Source of the DNA: Combretum micranthum
Lineage: Eukaryota; Streptophyta; Magnoliopsida; Myrtales; Combretaceae
Length of the DNA: 64,000 bases
Reading direction: 5' to 3'
Assembly (NCBI GenBank): GCA_024138025.1
Contig: JAMXBD010003346.1
Location: 1 to 64,000, forward strand
Below the pieces are notes generated by a model, which did not search any database, was not told where the DNA came from, and was given only the letters and a program-made list of their open reading frames with translations. The first letter of the stretch is position 1, and the number at the start of each line of letters is the position of its first letter. Of this stretch, positions 58,626 to 64,000 are shown in pieces. A program made the translations under genes and the position numbers.

Positions 58626-60923
58626 CTAAAAAGGAAGAAATACCCTAATAAGTATTTTATCACTTAACTAATCCAAACTATTTAACAAAACTAGTAAATT
58701 CGAAATTCTCGTCATTTGCGGAAGTCCTGACTTAAAACGGTCATAACTTGGTCATTTTAACTCGAAATTTCGTAAATTATATATATCGATTTCTATATAC
58801 TTCGAAAGATCTATCTAACTCTAATATTATTTCCAAGTTTTGAAAATGTTTGGGTCACAAAACAGTCTTATCAGTTTTGATCAATAGCAAATCCTAATTC
58901 CAAAAATAGTTTTGTGAATGTTTGTAATGTTTCTACTTTATAGATCAATTATACATGCAATATTGATGATTTCCTATCATGAATGGCATGTTATGAGCTT
59001 TATGTATGCATGATCTTGGTGATATTAAACAAAATGAAATTTTAGAAACTCTTTATTTTGTAAGACTCCATGAATATTTACTTTTAAGAAAACTAGTTTC
59101 CTAACTTTCATCATTTCCATTTGTTTTGGACTTATTTCTTAAGAAAATCTTAATTATCCTTGTTAAAATTGAGTCTTCATTATATCTATTACTTAGGACC
59201 TTCATTTCTACATGAAATTCCCATTTTACACTTAAACATGTTTTCAAATAGGGGTTATTCCAAAATCCGAATTTTGAATATTTAGTTTTTGAATGATTTC
59301 TTTGAGAAAAACTTGTTTAATATATTAAAATTTAAGGCTTTATTATACCTATCCCTTAAGAACTTCATTTCTTAAATAAAACTTTCATTTTGAGTTTGGA
59401 AAGTAGGTGTTTTCATGATAATACTCCAAAATCACGAATGTCTTAAGTTGACTAGTAACTCAAAATTTCCTATCTTATTTTTACTCTTTGTTTTGCATTT
59501 TGTTCTTATCAAATCTCATTTCAACTTATAAAAATCATTACTTAATAATATCTATTACCTATATCCTTCATTTTTCATATAAAACACAAGTTTTTGAGTT
59601 AATAAAAGGGTTTTTAATCCATTTGAACATTTCAAGCAAAAATTTTCTTTTTAAGTTTCTTGTTTCATCTAACTAAAGATCTACTAACTACCATATTTAT
59701 ATATGCAGGACAAAGGTCTTTATGCTTCATTAATGCATTAAAACACAAAAATATTATGAGATCATGAATGTCAAGTATAATATAGACATCTAAATGCTAG
59801 ATCTACTACTTATCATACATGAAATGGAGTTTGAAAACATGAACATGGATTTTTATGCAAGATCTCTACTTTACTCTACTATTATATGCATGAATATGAA
59901 GATCATTAGATGAAAACACATTTAAACACAAGATCTACTCTTGTGCTAGCTTGATATTTATGTAGTAGTATTTCCTTGTCCCTAGCATGTGCTCATGGGG
60001 ACTTAAACATGAAAATACTTATGAATAATCTTGCCATTACAAGATTTGATGTAGGAAAGTTTAAGATCTATCACCTAAAGCTTGAATCAAGAGGAAAATG
60101 GAGAAGTTGTGTAAGTGTGTGTGTGGGTGCTCGGCAATGGAAGAAAAAGAGAGAGAGTTTGTGATTTTTGAAACAAATGACAATGAATGAAAGAGAGAGA
60201 AATGTAAAAGAATATATATAGTAAGTAAATTAGGGTTTGTTTTAATTATAATAAAGGAAGTAAAATAAAACAATTTGAGGAAAAATTAAGGGGGTTGCAC
60301 CGCCATTAGGAGGAGGGGGGGAAAAGAAAACAATTTTGTGACATTTTCAATTAAAATTTGTAATTATTAGTCTTACATTGTAATAATTATTTAAGAGACA
60401 AATTTTTCTTGGAAAAGAAAATGTAATGGAGTGTTTGTAAGGATGTAAGAGTAAGGAGTGGCTTGTGAGTGTAGTAGGTTGTACTTGTGAATAGTAATGA
60501 ATAGTAAACAAGACAATTACTTTACCGATAGTAAAAAAATATGAGAAAAATGCTATATCTGTAATTTTTATAAACCGAAAAATTATAAAATTTATATTTT
60601 TGAAATCCTTATTAAATTTCGGTTCTACAAAGTATTCCAAAATGTTTTTCGAATTTCAAGTTTCGGGGCTCGCTTTTTTGTAATAGATCTCAGGAAGGCC
60701 TAGAATAGAAAATTTTCGAAATCAAATCTTTTTATAGCTTGAAATATATTTTAAAACAATATTCCACATTAAATTATTTTACAAAAGTTCTTTTAGTTGA
60801 AACCGAAGGAAAGCTGGATCCAAGGTTCCTAGGTTTCTCTCTTAAGCTTAAGCTATTCCGATTTAGGGTTTTGGTTTCCGGTTTCCAAAGTTTACACGGT
60901 TACTAGGAAAATCGGGGTTTATA

Positions 60924-61937
60924 GAGTATCCGGAGCTGAATGTAGCCTTTGAACTCAAATTTTGTCTGATTCATCTGCTGCCTATATTCCATGGGATGGA
61001 AAATGAAGACCACATAAGCACTTAAAGGAGTTTCATGTGGTATGTTCAAGCTTACGGCCACAGGGAGTGTCAGAAGAACAATCACATTGTGTGCTTTCCC
61101 ATCTCTTTTCTAGATAAAGCAAAAGACTGGCTTTTCTATCTGCCTCTCGGATCTATCACCATATGGACAGAAATGGTAAAGCTGTTTCTGGACAAGTGCT
61201 TTCCTGCTACAAGAGCAGCTAGTATAAGATGGGAAATTTCTAGGATTAAACAAAGAGACAATGAGAATTTGCAAGAGTACTAGGAGCGGTTCAAACAATT
61301 GTGTGCCAATTGTCCATAACACGCATATCTGAATAACTCCTAATACAATACTTCTATGAAGGATTATTACCTTTAGAGAGGAAAATGATGAATGCTGCAA
61401 GTGGAGGGGCGATATTGAACAAAACCCCTACTCAAGCTAGGGAATTGATTTCCATCATGGCAGAAGAGTGAACGAGGTAAGTGTCTCTCACCTTGAAAGT
61501 CAAATTTGCAATCTTACTTCTCTTGTCTAGCAAATTGCAATAGGGAATAAACAGCAAGTTAAGGCTTTTAGGATTTGTGCTGCTTCCAATCATCCCACGG
61601 ATATGTGTCCTACATTGCAAGAGGACTCTATAGAACAAGTCAATGCAGTAGGAGGATTTCCAAGGCTGCCTGAAAGGAGATATGATCCCTACTCAAACAC
61701 ATGTAATCTTGGATGGAGGGATAACCCAAATTTCAGTTATGGACCAAAAGCTTAGAATTTCTAACAATACCAAACAAGGCCAACAAATCCAGCACTACAA
61801 GCGTCTTTGAGTTCAGCTATGTCTCTTGAAGATATTGTTGAATCACTTGCTCTTAACACAAAGCAATTTCAGGAAGATACGAAGAGTATTATTCAGAACT
61901 TGGAGAGCAGGTTAGTCAACTTGCATCCTCAATGAAT
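60924..61937 (+). pseudogene. Athila gag, 3' part
   Basis: It resumes the frame cut at 53813: PELNVAFELKFCLIHLLPIF, then KEFHVVCSSLRPQGVSEEQ, HIVCFPISFLDKAKDWLFYL, PLGSITIWTEMVKLFLDKCF, PATRAASIRWEISRIKQRDN and ENLQEY. A TAG stop stands where Trp is expected before ERFKQLCANCP, with frameshifts beyond. Later fragments include YFYEGLLPLERKMMNAASGG, TPTQARELISIMAEE and MSLEDIVESLALNTKQFQED. The domain is the Athila capsid. Confidence 0.9.
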
Positions 61938-62432
61938 AGACTGGAGAATCAAGGTAAATTGCCTTCCCAGACTGTTACAAATCCCAAGCAAAGTGCAAAT
62001 GCGATTACCTTAAGAAGTGGAAAGGAATTGCAAGACATGGAAAGAAGCCAAACAAGAACCAAGAAGAGGAGACTGAAAAAGAAGTGACGACCTCACAACC
62101 TCAGGATGATCAAAGTGGAGGGTCTTCAGCTGAAGTCCTAAAGAAATATGTGCCAATACCTCCTTTTCCTTCCAAACTGGCAAAAACAAAGAAAGAAGAC
62201 CAAGAAAAGGAGATTCTTGAGACTTTTCGCAAGGTCGAGAATATTCCATTACTTGATGCTATCAAACAAGTCCCTGATATGCTAAGTTTCTCAAAGATTT
62301 GTGCACTAACAAAAGAAGCTGGGCAATGAAAAGATAATTGTGGGAGAAAATGTTTCAGCCATATTGCAAAGAAAGCTTCCTCCTAAATGCAAGGATCGGG
62401 TATGTTTACCATTCCTTGTAAAATAGGAAATT
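61938..62432 (+). pseudogene. Athila gag-protease linker
   Basis: Frames contain ANAITLRSGKELQDMERSQ, then 62084-62329 reads KYVPIPPFPSKLAKTKKEDQ, EKEILETFRKVENIPLLDAI and KQVPDMLSFSKICALTKEA, the conserved linker before Athila protease, followed by KIIVGENVSAILQRKLPPKC in another frame. At least two frameshifts are present. Confidence 0.85.
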
Positions 62433-62852
62433 TTGGCATTGCAGGCTATGTGTGACTTAGGAGCTTCCATCAATGTGATGCCTTTGTCTGTATATCAAAG
62501 TTTGAATGCTGGTTCATTAAAGGAGACAGGTGTGATAGTACAACTTGCTGACAGATCAAACGTTTATCTTGAAGGAGTGTTAGAGGATGTTTTGGTTCAA
62601 GTAAATGGGTTGGTCTTCCCTACTGATTTTTACGTTCTTGACATGGAAAATGATGATTCTGTTAATTCATCATTGATTTTATTAGGGAGACCATTTCTTA
62701 AGACATCTAAAACTAAAATTGATGTGCATGATGGTACACTTACTATGGAATTTGATGGAGACATTATTAAGTTCAATATTTATGATGCCATGAAATATCC
62801 TAGTGATGTTTCTCAAGTTTTTGTGATAGATGTCATTGACCCATTAGCATAG
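62433..62852 (+). pseudogene. Athila aspartic protease
   Basis: 139 open codons with the Athila active site AMCDLGASINVMPLSVYQSL, GVIVQLADRSNVYLEGVLED and SLILLGRPFLKTSKTKIDVH. The D-L-G-A variant of D-[ST]-G is normal for Athila. The domain itself is not interrupted, but the polyprotein around it is. A frameshift or stop follows after DVIDPLA. Confidence 0.92.
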
Positions 62853-62864
62853 AAAACGTTTGAT

Positions 62865-64000
62865 TTGAATGATGAAGATAAGTTAAAAGTTGCACTCGAA
62901 GGGATTTTGATTGTGGAGAAATTGAGGAAGATTGAAAAGAAGTTTCTGATATCTCCTGGCTTGCAGGATGCCATCCATGAATTGGAATCATTGAAATCAT
63001 TAAGGTATGGTGTGTCTTGTATAGAATTACCTTCCTCTAGTACAAAATTCCTTCTGTTGTACAAGCACCAAAATTGGAACTTAAGCCATTGCCAGATCAT
63101 CTCAAGTACATATTTTTGGGAGAACAAGATACTCTTGCAGTGATTGTTTCCAACAAGCTGAGTCCTTTGGAGGAAGAGAAATTGATTCGGGTGCTTCAAG
63201 AGTACAAAGAGGCCATAGGGTGGACCATTGCAGACATCAAAGGATTAAGTCCTTCCATATGCATGCACAAGATCCTACTAGAAGAGAATTAAGCCATCTA
63301 GAGAAGTTCAGAGGATTAAACCCGCCTATGATGGAAGTGGTAAAGAAAGAAATCTTGAAGCTTCTTGATGCAGGTATGATCTATCCAATCTCTGATAGCA
63401 AGTGGGTTAGTCCAATTCAAGTGGTCCCAAAGAAAAGGTTTGACTGTGATTCGTAACTCAAGAAGAGTTGGTACCCACTCGATTCAAAATGGATGGAGGT
63501 TTGTATCGATTATAGGAAGTTGAATTCATCCACAAGAAAAGACCATTTTCCTCTTCCTTTTATTGATCAAATGCTTGAAAGATTAGCTGGTCACTCTCAC
63601 TATTGTTGTCTTGATGGGTATTCGGGTTTTCATCAAATCCTTATTGCACCTGAAGATCAAGAAAAGACCACCTTCACTTGTCCATTTGGAACTTTTACAT
63701 ACAGAAGGACGCCATTCGGACTCTACAATGCCCCAGCCACATTTCAAAGATGTATGGTTAGTATCTTTTCAGAATATGTGGAAAATATCATAAAGGTTTT
63801 CATGGATGATTTTACTGTCTATGGTAGCACATTTGATTCTTGTCTTACTAACCTTACAAAAGTGCTTACGAACCTTGTTTTGAATTATGAAAAATGCCAT
63901 TTTATGGTTGATCAAGGTCTCATTCTAAGGCATGTTGTATCTTCTAGGGGACTTGAAGTTGATAAGGCTAAGATAGAAGTGATTAAATCTCTACCTTACC
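62865..64000 (+). pseudogene. Athila reverse transcriptase, cut by the window edge
   Basis: The linker and RT N-terminus lie in broken frames (62865-63292: DNKLSP-type region TLAVIVSNKLSPLEEEKLIR, ALGWTIADIKGLSPSICMHK-like segment; 63300-63456: LKLLDAGMIYPISDSKWVSP). From about 63490 the palm reads VCIDYRKLNSSTRKDHFPLP, CLDGYSGFHQILIAPEDQ, TPFGLYNAPATFQRCMVSIF and the catalytic FMDDFTVYG. It runs to ILRHVVSSRGLEVDKAKIEV at the window end. A TAA near 63456 and other shifts break it. Confidence 0.92.

Larger units (their letters stand above)
53814..60923 (-). mobile_element. Solo LTR (LTR12) with GAGTA duplication, holding LTR13
   Basis: The plus strand begins TGTCACACCCC and ends CGGGGTTTATA (terminal CA mutated to TA). 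GAGTA flanks it at 53809-53813 and 60924-60928. Removing it joins the Athila gag frame exactly. Without LTR13 it is 3418 bp. Sense features: a TATA-like run at about 60211-60220, acceptor TTTCTTCCTTTTTAG at 58626, exon 2 at 58556-58625, donor GAGTGAATATT, and a strong acceptor TTTATTTGTTACAG ending at about 54199. Confidence 0.93.
51958..64000 (+). mobile_element. Athila-lineage Ty3/gypsy retrotransposon, truncated by the window edge
   Basis: Order: 5' LTR, decayed tRNA-Asp-type primer site, gag, a Ser/Lys-rich linker, protease with DLGAS and RT with FMDDF. These signatures, the AAAATTTGGC primer context and the gag motif ERTLRELA ... QQPLCI are those of Athila. Gag is split by LTR12 (53814-60923). 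Several stops make it non-functional. It inserted into LTR11. The polymerase end, integrase and 3' LTR lie beyond 64000. Confidence 0.93.

Noticed and set aside
1..64000. CRISPR array, rRNA, organelle DNA insertion or prokaryotic operon
   Set aside because: No regular spacer-repeat array, rRNA motif or organelle gene was seen. All coding similarity is to plant LTR retrotransposons or a PPR gene.

Overview
This window is repeat-dominated, AT-rich DNA from a flowering plant nuclear genome, probably a eudicot. The evidence is several lineages of plant Ty3/gypsy LTR retrotransposon (Tat/Ogre, a Tekay/Del-like chromovirus, Athila), long LTRs and a pentatricopeptide-repeat (PPR) gene remnant. I see no intact host gene, rRNA, tRNA or CRISPR array. 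The species cannot be named from the sequence.

Layout. 1-12073: a Tat/Ogre-type element on the minus strand, cut by the left window edge. It has a 3' UTR with a minisatellite, integrase, archaeal-type RNase H, RT-RNase H, protease, gag, an extra ORF1, a tRNA-Arg-type primer site and a 2.66-kb 5' LTR. It sits inside the RNase H domain of a Tekay-like element, also on the minus strand (12074-19937: RT, protease, gag, an unusual extra ORF before gag, initiator-Met primer site, 3.2-kb LTR). 19941-42027: a pile of nested solo LTRs, most related to the Tekay LTR. 42028-42343 plus 50163-51350: the only stretch that looks like ordinary host sequence, ending in a decayed PPR gene. A solo LTR (42344-50157), itself holding another (45153-49481), splits it, and a further LTR (from 51351) cuts the gene. 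51958-64000: an Athila element on the plus strand with 5' LTR, primer site, gag, protease and RT. Its gag is split by a solo LTR (53814-60923) that contains another solo LTR (54259-57945).

How it was built. I could match exact 5-bp target-site duplications for eight solo LTRs (ACTAC, TTATA, CTAAA, CATAT, CCATA, AAATC, GAGTA, ACTTC), so the order of insertion can be read directly. The deepest stacks are four or five insertions deep. All coding regions are broken by stops and frameshifts. The locus is a retrotransposon graveyard in which almost every Tekay-like insertion has recombined down to one LTR.

Most interesting signal. The Tekay-like LTRs look like small genes. In sense order they carry a pyrimidine-rich U3 block, a TATA box, an ATG-free leader ending in AG|GTAA, a long AT-rich putative intron ending in a good 3' splice site, a conserved 60-100-nt putative exon, a second putative intron (GTGAGT ... 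TTTTNCAG) and a polyadenylation signal. In most copies the middle exon reads, in one frame, as an acidic peptide tail starting G-D and ending D-Y-[YF]-[DY]-stop. The architecture recurs in at least eight divergent copies on both strands. It would make a long, spliced R region with a possible LTR-encoded peptide; I do not know of a description of it.
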